DNA of 64,000 nt, taken from Streptococcus respiraculi. GTDB lineage: Bacteria > Bacillota > Bacilli > Lactobacillales > Streptococcaceae. This document shows, piece by piece, positions 35,349-43,528 of the stretch. Location: the NCBI RefSeq assembly GCF_003595525.1, contig NZ_CP022680.1:1824001-1888000 (forward strand), read 5' to 3'. Position numbers and translations under genes: made by a program. The notes under the pieces are model-generated. The model was not told the origin of the DNA. It saw nothing but the letters and a program-made list of their open reading frames with translations, and ran no database searches. Within the stretch, counting starts at the first letter, position 1. Each line of letters begins with the position of its first letter.

Positions 35349-35963
35349 TTAAACAAAGTCATCCGGTACCTGACCATCGTGAGCCTGCCAGGCGCATTCC
35401 CCAAAGAACAGGTTGGTAAAGCGAGCAGTGAAAGATGAATCTTCTGGACTGCAAGCATAGATACCAAAAGAAATCCTACCCGAAGCCTCATGCAAGTGGC
35501 AAATCCGCATCTGTTCAAAGTGCTTTCCGTCTCTTGAACATTCAACACGAAAATCCTGTCCCCTGCGGCTAAGTCGGTACCACATTTCTCTTACATCTGC
35601 TTCAATCTCCGTCGTTGCCCAGTCTGAATAGCCGTGATTAGTCACGACACTACCCAAATGCTGCATGGTCTCATTTTCATACTCAATCGAGGCCTTAAGC
35701 CAGTTTTCACTATCTAGATAAACCACAACGCCACATTGATCAAATCGGTGCTTGCTATCAAACTGCGTCTTTACGACAAAAGAGAAAAATTCCTCGTCTG
35801 TCTCCATTTGTAGCACCGGGGCATTGTCGTTACGGAAATGGTAATAGGTCCGCTGCCAGAGATCCGTATGTGGAAGCGTTGTAATCGTGATTTCCTCATC
35901 TGATAGACTATAAGCCGCAGGCTTTCTTGTCCACTTGAGCTTATCAGCTGTAAAATTTTCCAT
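35349..35963 (-). CDS. DUF1349 family protein
   Basis: Concanavalin-like jelly-roll protein of 204 residues (LWQRTYYHFRNDNAPVLQME, DQCGVVVYLDSENWLKASIE, SYDSSF-type end). DUF1349 proteins bind or act on carbohydrate-like ligands in some cases but most are uncharacterised. It sits between the T-box and thrS, so if no promoter intervenes it is transcribed with thrS under tRNA-Thr control. Confidence 0.8.
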   Translation of the reverse strand: MENFTADKLKWTRKPAAYSLSDEEITITTLPHTDLWQRTYYHFRNDNAPVLQMETDEEFFSFVVKTQFDSKHRFDQCGVVVYLDSENWLKASIEYENETMQHLGSVVTNHGYSDWATTEIEADVREMWYRLSRRGQDFRVECSRDGKHFEQMRICHLHEASGRISFGIYACSPEDSSFTARFTNLFFGECAWQAHDGQVPDDFV

Positions 35964-36028
35964 TATCTCCTCCTTGTTTCATCACATCGCAAAGCGCTTT
36001 TTTCTCCTTCTACACCAAAGAAACGAAT

Positions 36029-36394
36029 TCAATCCTCAAGGGGAATCACTCGCTGAACGGGGTCTTGCTCACCGAAAAAAGTGATGGCCACCTCATCTTC
36101 TTTCCAATATATCGAATAATGATACTCGTTAAAGTGTACCCCATCAGTTGCAACGTCCTCATCAAATCGTTCAATGACTTGAGAACCCTCATAGAGAATC
36201 ACCCTAGCATGAGCTGACCCAAATGGCCAATCGGGTGCCTCTCTCTCCTGAAAGACTACACGATACTTATCATCGGGAGAAGTTTCCTCGGCAACATCTA
36301 CAGTCCACTTTATCTTACAAAAAATACTAAGCAACCACTGATAAGCCAACAAAGAAGTATACTGCTGCAGATTAGGAGAAATTGCATCATCCAT
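36029..36394 (-). CDS. Hypothetical protein, possibly 5'-truncated
   Basis: Not recognised with certainty. About 121 residues: a hydrophobic N-terminal stretch (LLAYQWLLSIFC), then a beta-rich domain KIKWTVDVAEETSPDDKYRV, WPFGSAHARVILYEGSQ, TFFGEQDPVQRVI. The SPDxKYxxxFxER pattern resembles small secreted domains of DUF5412 type. ATG 36394 has only a weak ribosome site and the upstream frame runs into a repeat, so the true N-terminus may be lost. It is the first gene after the T-box. Confidence 0.45.
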   Translation of the reverse strand: MDDAISPNLQQYTSLLAYQWLLSIFCKIKWTVDVAEETSPDDKYRVVFQEREAPDWPFGSAHARVILYEGSQVIERFDEDVATDGVHFNEYHYSIYWKEDEVAITFFGEQDPVQRVIPLED

Positions 36395-36461
36395 TTTATA
36401 CTCTATAAAAATCAAAATCTGACTAGGCAACGAAATCGTAGCTAGAACTAAAGTTCAGCAA

Positions 36462-36500
36462 GATGAGTTAACGACGTCAGACTTTGATTTTTGACGAGTA
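36462..36500. repeat. Intergenic repeat, family B (also at 33291-33330)
   Basis: About 40 bases with TGAGTTAACGACGTCA followed by ACTTTGATTTTTGACGAGTA; the two copies differ at two or three positions and have the same orientation, one on each side of the thrS unit. Confidence 0.7.
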
Positions 36501-36528
36501 TTAAAATAGTTTTCAATATATTCTCTCA

Positions 36529-36795
36529 TCAAAAAATAAAAACGACATCCCGAAAAGGACGTCGTAACGTGGTTCCACCTTCATTCGTGCTGACCAACTA
36601 TTCACCTCATGTCAATAGGGCTAGCACCTCGAATTAGCTATATCGTAGCAACCGTTTTATGTTTTCATAAAAGCTAGGAGAGGAGTATCTCATTAGGCTT
36701 TTTATGCGTTTGCAGCAACCACGCACTCTCTTGAAAAAAGTTCCTAATAGACTTGTCTCTGATTGTTATTATAGCACCTTTAGGTAAAATTTCAA
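36529..36795 (-). promoter_or_regulatory. T-box riboswitch leader (threonine type inferred) with its promoter and terminator
   Basis: Promoter on the minus strand: TTGAAA (36790-36795), 16 bases, TATAAT (36768-36773). The leader holds a stem I with GAGAG/CTCTC base, the T-box sequence GGTGGAACCACG (36568-36579) and a terminator ACGACGTCC-TTTTC-GGGATGTCGT followed by TTTTTATTTTTT (36529-36565). The candidate specifier is ACT (Thr) at 36684-36686 in GATACTCC; TAC (Tyr) overlaps it. The nearest synthetase gene downstream is thrS. Uncharged tRNA would pair with the T-box and let transcription continue. Confidence 0.88.
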
Positions 36796-36811
36796 GTATT
36801 TTTTCTGATTT

Positions 36812-37159
36812 TCATTGTCCTTTTCGCAAGCGATACATCAGATGTCCAACGCCACCCCCCAAAAGAGCCAAAAAACTGTAGATCATTTGGTAGATGAAAA
36901 TCCATTCTTGAAAAATGACTACGGTCAAGGGAAAGAGCAAAAATACGTAGAGGACATGGCAAAGCTTAAAGCCGTATAGCAAGCTGTAGATGAGACTCGT
37001 TAGCAACAACACAACAGGAATATAGATAATCACATGATTCACATAGAGAGCTTTTTGAAACATGGTATCGCTACTAAAAAAGGGAATCAACGTCGGAAAT
37101 CCTATGTACATAAAGATGACGACAAGGAGAAATATCCCCTCTCTCTTAACGACTTTCAT
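36812..37159 (-). CDS. Small integral membrane protein
   Basis: About 115 residues with four hydrophobic segments (FLLVVIFMYIGFPTLIPFF, HVIIYIPVVLLLTSLIYSLL, YVFLLFPLTVVIF and FLALLGGGVGHLMY). ATG 37159 (MKVVKREGI) follows GGAGGGA. No family is recognised. It follows the glycosyltransferase genes on the same strand, so it may belong to the glycolipid operon. Confidence 0.65.
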   Translation of the reverse strand: MKVVKREGIFLLVVIFMYIGFPTLIPFFSSDTMFQKALYVNHVIIYIPVVLLLTSLIYSLLYGFKLCHVLYVFLLFPLTVVIFQEWIFIYQMIYSFLALLGGGVGHLMYRLRKGQ

Positions 37160-37194
37160 AGTCCCTCCTTCTATCACACCAGTGAATGAAACCA

Positions 37195-38511
37195 TTAGTC
37201 TTCAAAATAATCTCGGATAGACTTCACCTGCTCGACTGACTTTTTAAAGATAGCTGCTGTTGTATCAGATGATTTGACAAAGGCCCGTTTGGGCAAACTC
37301 ATCGCCTCCTTGAATAGACTTTCAGCTGTACTATCCTCATTGATATGCTCTTTTCTGAAATCATAGGAAATCTTCAAATCTAGATAGTATTCATAGACTC
37401 TTCTACCAAAGTTTTCCGCAGAAATATCGTACAATTTTTTCGCGAGATGATGCGGACTCATGCGTGGTGTTACCAAAATAGCATCCAACACCGCATCCGC
37501 CAATTCTGCTTCATGCCTGTATAAGGTACCAAACATCTTGTCCGTCACGACATTTTCCAAATAAGGATTCCACTCGGCAATAACAGGCGTCCCCGAAGCG
37601 AGACTCTCCAGATAGGTTAAGCCCTGCGTTTCGCTGGTTGATGCTGAAATGAAGAAATCTGCCGCCTTATAATAGAGGGCCGTTTCGCTCGGCGCAATCA
37701 TGCCCGTCATCAAGACTTGCTCCGTGAGCTGTAAGGCCTCAATCTGTTGCTCCAAATCCTTGGCGTAAGGTCCACCACCTGCAATGACCAGCTTGACTTT
37801 TTCATTTTCTGAAAGAATGCGCGGCATCGCTTCGATAATGGCTTGAATATTTTTCTCATAAGAAATCCGTGATAGGCTGAGCAACATGGTCTCATCTGGC
37901 GCAATGCCCAATTGCTCCCGTAATTCAGCTGTCGCTTCTGCCGTAATCTCTGGGCGGTCAAACTTGGCCAACTCAATCCCGGTCGGAATAACCCGTTTTG
38001 AAATCAAAACATTGTACTCTGTTAAGAGATTTTCCACAATTTCACTGGGACAAATCACCCCGTCTAAATCGCTCAAAAAAGCCCGCACCAAGTACTTGAC
38101 CATGCTGGGACGAATCAACTTCCCCTTGGCAATATAGCGAACATAATCCTCATACTGGGTATGATAGGTATGAACAACTGGAATATCCAGCTCTCGTGCA
38201 ATCATTTTCCCCAAAATCCCCAAGGAAAATTCCGTCTGGGTATGGATGATGTCAAGGTCATAACGCCCCGCAATCTTTAGGGCATCTGTAAAACCACGAT
38301 AGGCGACCCGCCGATCCTTGAACGCAAAGAAGGGCACACTTGGAATCCGAATAATATCCCAATCTTCATAACGATTGACATCCTTATCTGTTGTCGTAAA
38401 GATAAAAACACGGTGTCCCTGCTTTTCAAGCTCGGTCTTTAGGGTCTTGATTGACGTTGCGACCCCTGATACCTGTGGAAAATAGGTATCTGTAAATAGT
38501 CCAATTCTCAT
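37195..38511 (-). CDS. Diacylglycerol glucosyltransferase (GT4, alpha-monoglucosyl-DAG synthase-like)
   Basis: GT-B glycosyltransferase of 438 residues, predicted to move glucose from UDP-glucose to diacylglycerol at the membrane. MRIGLFTDTYFPQVSGVATS is the typical N-terminus; the C-domain has TGMIAPSETALYYKAADFF and STSETQGLTYLESLASGTPV (EX7E-type). It starts directly at the stop of the second glycosyltransferase gene (TAGATG). Products of the pair are the glycolipid anchors of lipoteichoic acid. Family order is known from S. pneumoniae, where a neighbouring gene pair makes mono- and diglycosyl-DAG. Confidence 0.8.
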   Translation of the reverse strand: MRIGLFTDTYFPQVSGVATSIKTLKTELEKQGHRVFIFTTTDKDVNRYEDWDIIRIPSVPFFAFKDRRVAYRGFTDALKIAGRYDLDIIHTQTEFSLGILGKMIARELDIPVVHTYHTQYEDYVRYIAKGKLIRPSMVKYLVRAFLSDLDGVICPSEIVENLLTEYNVLISKRVIPTGIELAKFDRPEITAEATAELREQLGIAPDETMLLSLSRISYEKNIQAIIEAMPRILSENEKVKLVIAGGGPYAKDLEQQIEALQLTEQVLMTGMIAPSETALYYKAADFFISASTSETQGLTYLESLASGTPVIAEWNPYLENVVTDKMFGTLYRHEAELADAVLDAILVTPRMSPHHLAKKLYDISAENFGRRVYEYYLDLKISYDFRKEHINEDSTAESLFKEAMSLPKRAFVKSSDTTAAIFKKSVEQVKSIRDYFED

Positions 38512-39510
38512 CTATAACTCCATTACTTGACGATAGGCAGACGCCAGTTGATGTGATACCTTCTCCATTGAACGACTTTCTGCTACACGATAACCCGCCT
38601 CACGTTTATCCACTTGTTTATCCAAGATTTTCTGGATAGAGGCTACAAAATCGTCAACTGTATTGCCCAATTCAGCGCTATTTTCATCAATCCAGCCCTC
38701 ATAGACTGGAATATCCCGCAAGACTACCTGCTGGTGACTGGCAAGGGCTTCTAAGACAACGATTCCTTCGGTCTCCTCATAAGATGGGAAGAAAAAGGCA
38801 TCCGCACCGCTCATAGCCCCTTGAAAGACAGCACCCTTGAAATAACCAGGAAAAGATACATTTGCCGGATGATTGCCTTCGACAATCTTGCGAATGTAGG
38901 AAGGAATAATCCACTTGTTGACACTCCCTAGCCAAATAAAGCGGACATGGGGCAGCCGTTCTGCCACTTTAACAAAATCTTCAATCCCCTTGCGACGGAA
39001 ATAAAGTCCGGCACAAACCACGACTGGCTGGTCTTCAGCAAGGTCAAAATGCTTACGAAACACTTCTTCCTTGTGGGAATCTTTTTGGTATTTGTCAAGA
39101 TCAATCCCATTTGAAACAGCAACAATCGGGGTTGTCACGCCATAGCCCTGAATCAATTTCTTGGAGTATTCAGATGGTGTAATGACAAAATCAGCCTGCT
39201 GGTACATGCTAGCTAGGTATTTCCCGACAAAAGGAGCGAGGAGATTTGAACCAATAAAGGAATTTCTGAAATCTTCCATGGTCGAATGCCCATGCAAAAT
39301 CACCTTTTTTCCTCGACGCTTGGCAGCCTTGAGCAAGAACCAACTGCGGGGACCGTAGGTATTGATATGGACCACATCGTAGTCCCCTAAGAGGTCTGTC
39401 GTGTAGGGAATACCAGCCAAATCAAGCGCCTCCATTTGATGATACAAGGCTCGCCCGATACCTGATTTTTCTAAAACTGTCTTTCCTTCTAAATACAATA
39501 GTACTTTCAT
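38512..39510 (-). CDS. cpoA: Glycolipid glycosyltransferase, CpoA/IagA-like
   Basis: GT4 enzyme of 332 residues predicted to add the second sugar to monoglucosyl-diacylglycerol. Motifs: LEKSGIGRALYHQMEAL, HGHSTMEDFRNSFIG, VVCAGLYFRRKGIEDFVKVA and FFPSYEETEGIVVLEALAS. Homologues are CpoA in S. pneumoniae (linked to beta-lactam susceptibility) and IagA in S. agalactiae (LTA anchoring, invasion). First gene of the pair, upstream of the monoglucosyl synthase gene. Confidence 0.78.
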   Translation of the reverse strand: MKVLLYLEGKTVLEKSGIGRALYHQMEALDLAGIPYTTDLLGDYDVVHINTYGPRSWFLLKAAKRRGKKVILHGHSTMEDFRNSFIGSNLLAPFVGKYLASMYQQADFVITPSEYSKKLIQGYGVTTPIVAVSNGIDLDKYQKDSHKEEVFRKHFDLAEDQPVVVCAGLYFRRKGIEDFVKVAERLPHVRFIWLGSVNKWIIPSYIRKIVEGNHPANVSFPGYFKGAVFQGAMSGADAFFFPSYEETEGIVVLEALASHQQVVLRDIPVYEGWIDENSAELGNTVDDFVASIQKILDKQVDKREAGYRVAESRSMEKVSHQLASAYRQVMEL

Positions 39511-39570
39511 GCCCTTATTATACCATAAAATCTATTTTTTCCATGCTCCTAAACTGTAGAGAGAGGATAG

Positions 39571-39600
39571 AAAAAGAAGCCAAGGTTCGCTTAGCTTCTC
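39571..39600 (-). terminator. Terminator of ccpA
   Basis: Arms GAAGCTAAG / CCTTGGCTTC with loop CGAA, followed by TTTTTC on the minus strand. Confidence 0.6.
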
Positions 39601-39611
39601 ACTTCTGTATC

Positions 39612-40616
39612 TTATTTTGTTGATTTACGTTCTTTAATACCATGATTCAAGATGACTTCACGCGTATCCAATTCTTCCTTGTGCATGATTTTTGTCAACA
39701 TTCGCATGGCAATCGCACCGATGTCGTACAAAGGCTGGCTGATAGAAGTCAAGTTTGGATTAGTAAATTTAGTGACTAGTGAGTCATCACTCGTGATAAT
39801 CTCAAAGTCTTCTGGAACCTTAATCCCCTTATCGACAATCCCGTTTAACAAACCTGCCGCAATTTCATCTTCTGCGACATAAGCTGCTGTCGCTCCCGCA
39901 TTCAAGATACGGTCCGCAAGTGCATAGCCTTCTTCGTACTTATATTTCGATTCAAAGACGAGTCCCTCGTTAAAGGTCAAGCCATTTTCTTTCAAGCCTT
40001 CTTTGTAGCCCGCAAAACGAACTTTACCATTGATGTCATCTACTAAGGGACCAGATACAAAGGCAATCTTTTCATTGTTTTTAGCTAACAAATCTACCGC
40101 ATCCTTGCTCGCTTTTGCATAATCGATGTTAACACTTGGCAATTGATGTTCCAAATCAACCGTTCCTGCAAGTACAATCGGTGTCCGAGAACGAGAAAAT
40201 TCTGCACGGATTTTATCTGTCAAATGGTAACCCATGAAAATAATACCGTCCACCTGTTTTGAAAACAAGGTATTAACCACATTGATTTCTTTTTCATCAC
40301 TTTCATCGCTGTTTGCAAGAACAATATTGTACTTGTACATGTCTGCAATATCATCAATTCCTTTTGCCAAGGTCGCAAAATAGGCATTGGCAATATTTGG
40401 AATCACAACGCCGACTGTTGTTGTCTTCTTACTTGCGAGACCACGCGCCACCGCATTTGGTCGATAGTCCAAACGGTCAATCACTTCTAATACTTTTTTA
40501 CGCGTGTTTTCCTTTACATTCTTATTACCATTCACCACTCGGCTAACGGTTGCCATTGAAACACCCGCTTCACGAGCAACGTCATAAATGGTGACTGTAT
40601 CATCAGTATTCAACAT
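39612..40616 (-). CDS. ccpA: Catabolite control protein A
   Basis: LacI-family global regulator of carbon catabolite control; binds cre sites with Ser46-phosphorylated HPr. The 334-residue protein has the LacI helix-turn-helix TIYDVAREAGVSMATVSRVV, the hinge ARGLASKKTTTVGVV and a periplasmic-binding core. Length and sequence are those of streptococcal CcpA. Single gene, divergent from pepQ as in many lactic bacteria. Confidence 0.94.
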   Translation of the reverse strand: MLNTDDTVTIYDVAREAGVSMATVSRVVNGNKNVKENTRKKVLEVIDRLDYRPNAVARGLASKKTTTVGVVIPNIANAYFATLAKGIDDIADMYKYNIVLANSDESDEKEINVVNTLFSKQVDGIIFMGYHLTDKIRAEFSRSRTPIVLAGTVDLEHQLPSVNIDYAKASKDAVDLLAKNNEKIAFVSGPLVDDINGKVRFAGYKEGLKENGLTFNEGLVFESKYKYEEGYALADRILNAGATAAYVAEDEIAAGLLNGIVDKGIKVPEDFEIITSDDSLVTKFTNPNLTSISQPLYDIGAIAMRMLTKIMHKEELDTREVILNHGIKERKSTK

Positions 40617-40646
40617 AATCGTCAGTTCCTTTCGCTTTCTTTTTTA

Positions 40647-40702
40647 TGAAAATTACGCTTTCACCCTCTTTATAGTGTATCATTTTTTGAAATCCCTTTC
40701 AA
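40647..40702 (-). promoter_or_regulatory. ccpA promoter with downstream cre-like site
   Basis: TTGAAA (40697-40702), 17 bases, TACACT (40674-40679) with TG-A before it. About ten bases after the start of transcription lies TGAAAGCGTAATTTTCA (40647-40663), with three mismatches to the cre consensus. This fits autoregulation. Confidence 0.6.
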
Positions 40703-40857
40703 GAGATAGACCGCATTTTTTTGAAAAATTTTGAGAAATAAGGGAAAATGATTGCAAATTAGAAAAAATCAACACTCTCTTTGCTGGGCTTATATTCTGA
40801 GAGATTTTCCTAACCTCTATTTCTTTTTCTATTTCTTCACTTTTTCACAATAAATTC

Positions 40858-40886
40858 TTGATTTTTTCTCCCTTTTTTGACACAAT
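40858..40886 (+). promoter_or_regulatory. pepQ promoter
   Basis: TTGATT (40858-40863), 17 bases, CACAAT (40881-40886) with TG-A before it. Confidence 0.45.
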
Positions 40887-40912
40887 GAAACAAATAGAAA
40901 GAAGGTACTCGT

Positions 40913-41995
40913 ATGACCAAAATCTCTGATATTCTGACGCATTTACAAACATCTGACTTGGACATGGCTGTCTTTTCTGACCCTGTTTCCATTTCCTATC
41001 TCACAGGATTTTACAGCGACCCGCACGAACGCCAGATGTTCCTCTTTATCAGTCAAGATAGTACACCACTCCTCTTTGTCCCAGCACTTGATGCTGAACG
41101 TGCACGACAAACAGTCGACTTTGCAGTCATCGGCTATGTCGATTCAGAAAGCCCTTGGGAGAAAATCAAGGCTGCTCTTCCCGCCCAAAACCACAAACGC
41201 ATTGGACTTGAGTTTGACAACCTCATCCTCACCAAGTACCACGGTTTGAAAACAGTATTTGAAAATGCTGAATTTGACAATCTCACACCTATCGTCAACC
41301 GGATGCGCTTGATTAAGTCCGCCGATGAAATTCAAAAAATGATGATTGCAGGAAAATGGGCAGACAAGGCTGTACAAATCGGATTTGATGCTATCTCGCT
41401 TGAAAAAACCGAAACTGACATCATCGCAGAGATTGAATTTGCTATGAAACGTGAAGGACTTGAAATGAGCTTTGAAACCATGGTATTGACAGGCAACAAT
41501 GCGGCCAATCCCCACGGTATTCCTGGTCCTCATAAAATCGAAAAAGATGCTCTTCTCCTCTTTGACCTCGGGGTAATGGCAAATGGCTATGCCAGCGATA
41601 TGACGAGAACTGTTGCGGTTGGGCAGCCTGACCAATTCAAAAAAGACATCTACTCCCTCACCCTTGATGCGCAACAAGCAGCGCTTGAGATGATTAAACC
41701 TGGTGTGACAGCTCATGAAGTTGACCGTGCAGCTCGTAAAGTGATTGAAAAAGCTGGCTACGGTGAGTATTTCAACCACCGCTTAGGACACGGCATTGGT
41801 ATGGATGTTCACGAATTCCCATCCATCATGGAAGGTAATGACCTCGTGCTTGAAGAAGGTATGTGCTTCTCTGTTGAGCCAGGTATCTATATCCCAGGAA
41901 AAGTTGGCGTCCGCATTGAGGACTGTGGTGTCGTGACCGGAAACGGATTTGAAGTCTTTACAAGCACCAGCAAGGATTTGTTGTATTTTGAATAA
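40913..41995 (+). CDS. pepQ: Xaa-Pro dipeptidase
   Basis: M24-family metallopeptidase splitting X-Pro dipeptides, 360 residues. Metal ligands lie in LLFDLGVMANGYASDMTRTV (two Asp), GHGIGMDVHEFPS (His), SVEPGIYIPG and VRIEDCGVV (Glu). The N-terminal creatinase-like domain (about 1-125) is present. Divergent from ccpA; followed by an overlapping GNAT gene. Confidence 0.92.
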   Translation: MTKISDILTHLQTSDLDMAVFSDPVSISYLTGFYSDPHERQMFLFISQDSTPLLFVPALDAERARQTVDFAVIGYVDSESPWEKIKAALPAQNHKRIGLEFDNLILTKYHGLKTVFENAEFDNLTPIVNRMRLIKSADEIQKMMIAGKWADKAVQIGFDAISLEKTETDIIAEIEFAMKREGLEMSFETMVLTGNNAANPHGIPGPHKIEKDALLLFDLGVMANGYASDMTRTVAVGQPDQFKKDIYSLTLDAQQAALEMIKPGVTAHEVDRAARKVIEKAGYGEYFNHRLGHGIGMDVHEFPSIMEGNDLVLEEGMCFSVEPGIYIPGKVGVRIEDCGVVTGNGFEVFTSTSKDLLYFE

Positions 41996-42512
41996 ACCTG
42001 TATTTGACACACTGGACTGTTCTAGACTTGGATCCGAGTTTTATATCACACGGGTCACCTTAGAGCAACTGAACGAAGTCTTCGCACTTTATCAGACCAA
42101 TCCACTTTATTTTCAACATTGTCCACCAAAGCCTAGTCGAGAAAGTGTAAAAGATGATCTGACCAACTATCCCACCTCTAGTAGCCCAGATAAGAAATAT
42201 TATCTTGGTTGCTGGAAGAAAAATGAGTTGGTTGCCGTAATCGATGTGGTGCTGGATTATCCAACAGACAAGATTGCCTGGATTGGCCTCTTTATGGTCC
42301 ATGGTCAGCACCAGCAAAAAGAATTTGGCTCGAAACTGTTTCACCTCTTGGAGGATTTCCTCGCAAAAGCTCATTATCCTGAATTACAGCTCGCCTACGT
42401 CAAAACCTATCCAGAAGCCGCACATTTCTGGACTAAAATCGGCTTTCAGCCAACAGGCAATGAAATCCAGCAGGGACCACTTTGCTTAGTGATGGCTAGG
42501 AAAAGGATATAA
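41988..42512 (+). CDS. GNAT family N-acetyltransferase
   Basis: About 174 residues with the acetyl-CoA fold: YYLGCWKKNELVAVIDVVLD, then VHGQHQQKEFGSKLFHLLED in place of the R-x-x-G-x-G/A loop (Q-x-x-x-FGS), then AAHFWTKIGFQPTG. The diverged loop leaves activity uncertain. The start is inside the end of pepQ; TTG 41988 (ten bases after AAGGA) is chosen. It is thus translationally coupled to pepQ. The substrate is unknown. Confidence 0.72.
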   Translation: MNKPVFDTLDCSRLGSEFYITRVTLEQLNEVFALYQTNPLYFQHCPPKPSRESVKDDLTNYPTSSSPDKKYYLGCWKKNELVAVIDVVLDYPTDKIAWIGLFMVHGQHQQKEFGSKLFHLLEDFLAKAHYPELQLAYVKTYPEAAHFWTKIGFQPTGNEIQQGPLCLVMARKRI

Positions 42513-42518
42513 AACAAA

Positions 42519-42553
42519 ACTCCGAACGAGAACCATCTCATTCGGAGTTTTTT
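42519..42553 (+). terminator. Terminator of the pepQ operon
   Basis: Arms ACTCCGAACGAGA / TCTCATTCGGAGT with loop ACCA, followed by TTTTTT. Confidence 0.8.
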
Positions 42554-42612
42554 TCACCTTGTGGGATTCTCTCGCTCAAACCAAATAACGTTTTTCCCTC
42601 GTGAGTACCCAT

Positions 42613-43449
42613 TTAAATCTCCAAAAAGGCGAGCAATTCTTCTGCAAATGCATCTGCATTCTGGAAAATGGAACCATGACCTGCATTGGGATAGATAATC
42701 AGTTTACTGCCCTTGATTTTCTCATGCATATCATAAGAATTTTCAGTTGGAACCTGCATATCCTTGTCGCCGTTGACAATCAAAGTCGATTGCGTGATAT
42801 GATGCAAGTCATCCTCACGAGCTTTCCCCCAGCGCTTAATGGCCTTCAACTGGGTTAAGAAGCCTGGCACGTTCATCTCCTTATCTGCATGTTCTGCACT
42901 TCTCATGTCCATGCGTCCCAAGACTTTCTCGGCTTCGATTTTCCCCTGTTCATCATGATTATAGAAGATATAACGTTTCGGATCCACACGCTCAAAAGCA
43001 GCTCTTAGCATGTAGCGGAAGGTTTTTCCTGTCACCTTGTCCATTTCTTTCCCACCACGAGGACCTGTTCCTGCTAAAATCAGGCGCTGAACCATGTCAG
43101 GATTAAGGCGTACCATTTCCTGAGCAATCATGCCACCCATAGAAAGTCCAAGCAGATTGATTCGCTCATAGCCCAATACTTTAATGATACGGACTGCTTG
43201 CTCTGCCATACCAGGAATGGTCGCTGCAACCTTTCCTTGACTAGCTCCTACACCGGGCAAATCCAAGACAATCAAGTGTTGCTTTTCCGCAATCAAATCG
43301 AGAAATTTAGGATCCCAGTTGTCTAATGTTGCTGCTAAGTGCACCAACATGACGAGAGGCAAGTTTGATTTTCCTTTCCCAAGTTCTCGATAAGCAATCT
43401 TCTCACCAGCAACTTCTATATAGCGATTTTTCGTTGTGATATACGACAT
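42613..43449 (-). CDS. Alpha/beta hydrolase
   Basis: Alpha/beta-hydrolase of 278 residues with nucleophile elbow GLSMGGMIAQE (Ser near 100), LVHLAATLDNWDP and late acidic and His residues (GDKDMQVPTE, NAGHGSIF). No signal peptide. The substrate is unknown; such proteins include esterases and haloperoxidase-like enzymes. It lies behind the reductase gene on the same strand, but a MITE-like element separates them. Confidence 0.8.
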   Translation of the reverse strand: MSYITTKNRYIEVAGEKIAYRELGKGKSNLPLVMLVHLAATLDNWDPKFLDLIAEKQHLIVLDLPGVGASQGKVAATIPGMAEQAVRIIKVLGYERINLLGLSMGGMIAQEMVRLNPDMVQRLILAGTGPRGGKEMDKVTGKTFRYMLRAAFERVDPKRYIFYNHDEQGKIEAEKVLGRMDMRSAEHADKEMNVPGFLTQLKAIKRWGKAREDDLHHITQSTLIVNGDKDMQVPTENSYDMHEKIKGSKLIIYPNAGHGSIFQNADAFAEELLAFLEI

Positions 43450-43468
43450 ATTTTCTCCTTAATACTTC

Positions 43469-43528
43469 TTAGAGCCTGTAGTCACAGCTCAGCAACTCTA
43501 TTCTGGACTTATGAATAAAGGTTCTTAA
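43469..43528. mobile_element. MITE-like element, 60 bases, overlapping a gene end
   Basis: Begins TTAGAGCCTGTAGTCACA and ends AATAAAGGTTCTTAA, imperfect terminal inverted repeats; inside is GCTCAGCAACTCTATT, shared with 46921-47085 and 47846-47905. Its right half codes for the last residues (KNLYS-stop) of the reductase gene at 43509. Confidence 0.6.

Noticed and set aside
41144..41779. Long minus-strand frame inside pepQ
   Set aside because: Shadow of pepQ, which has all metal-binding motifs and a promoter.
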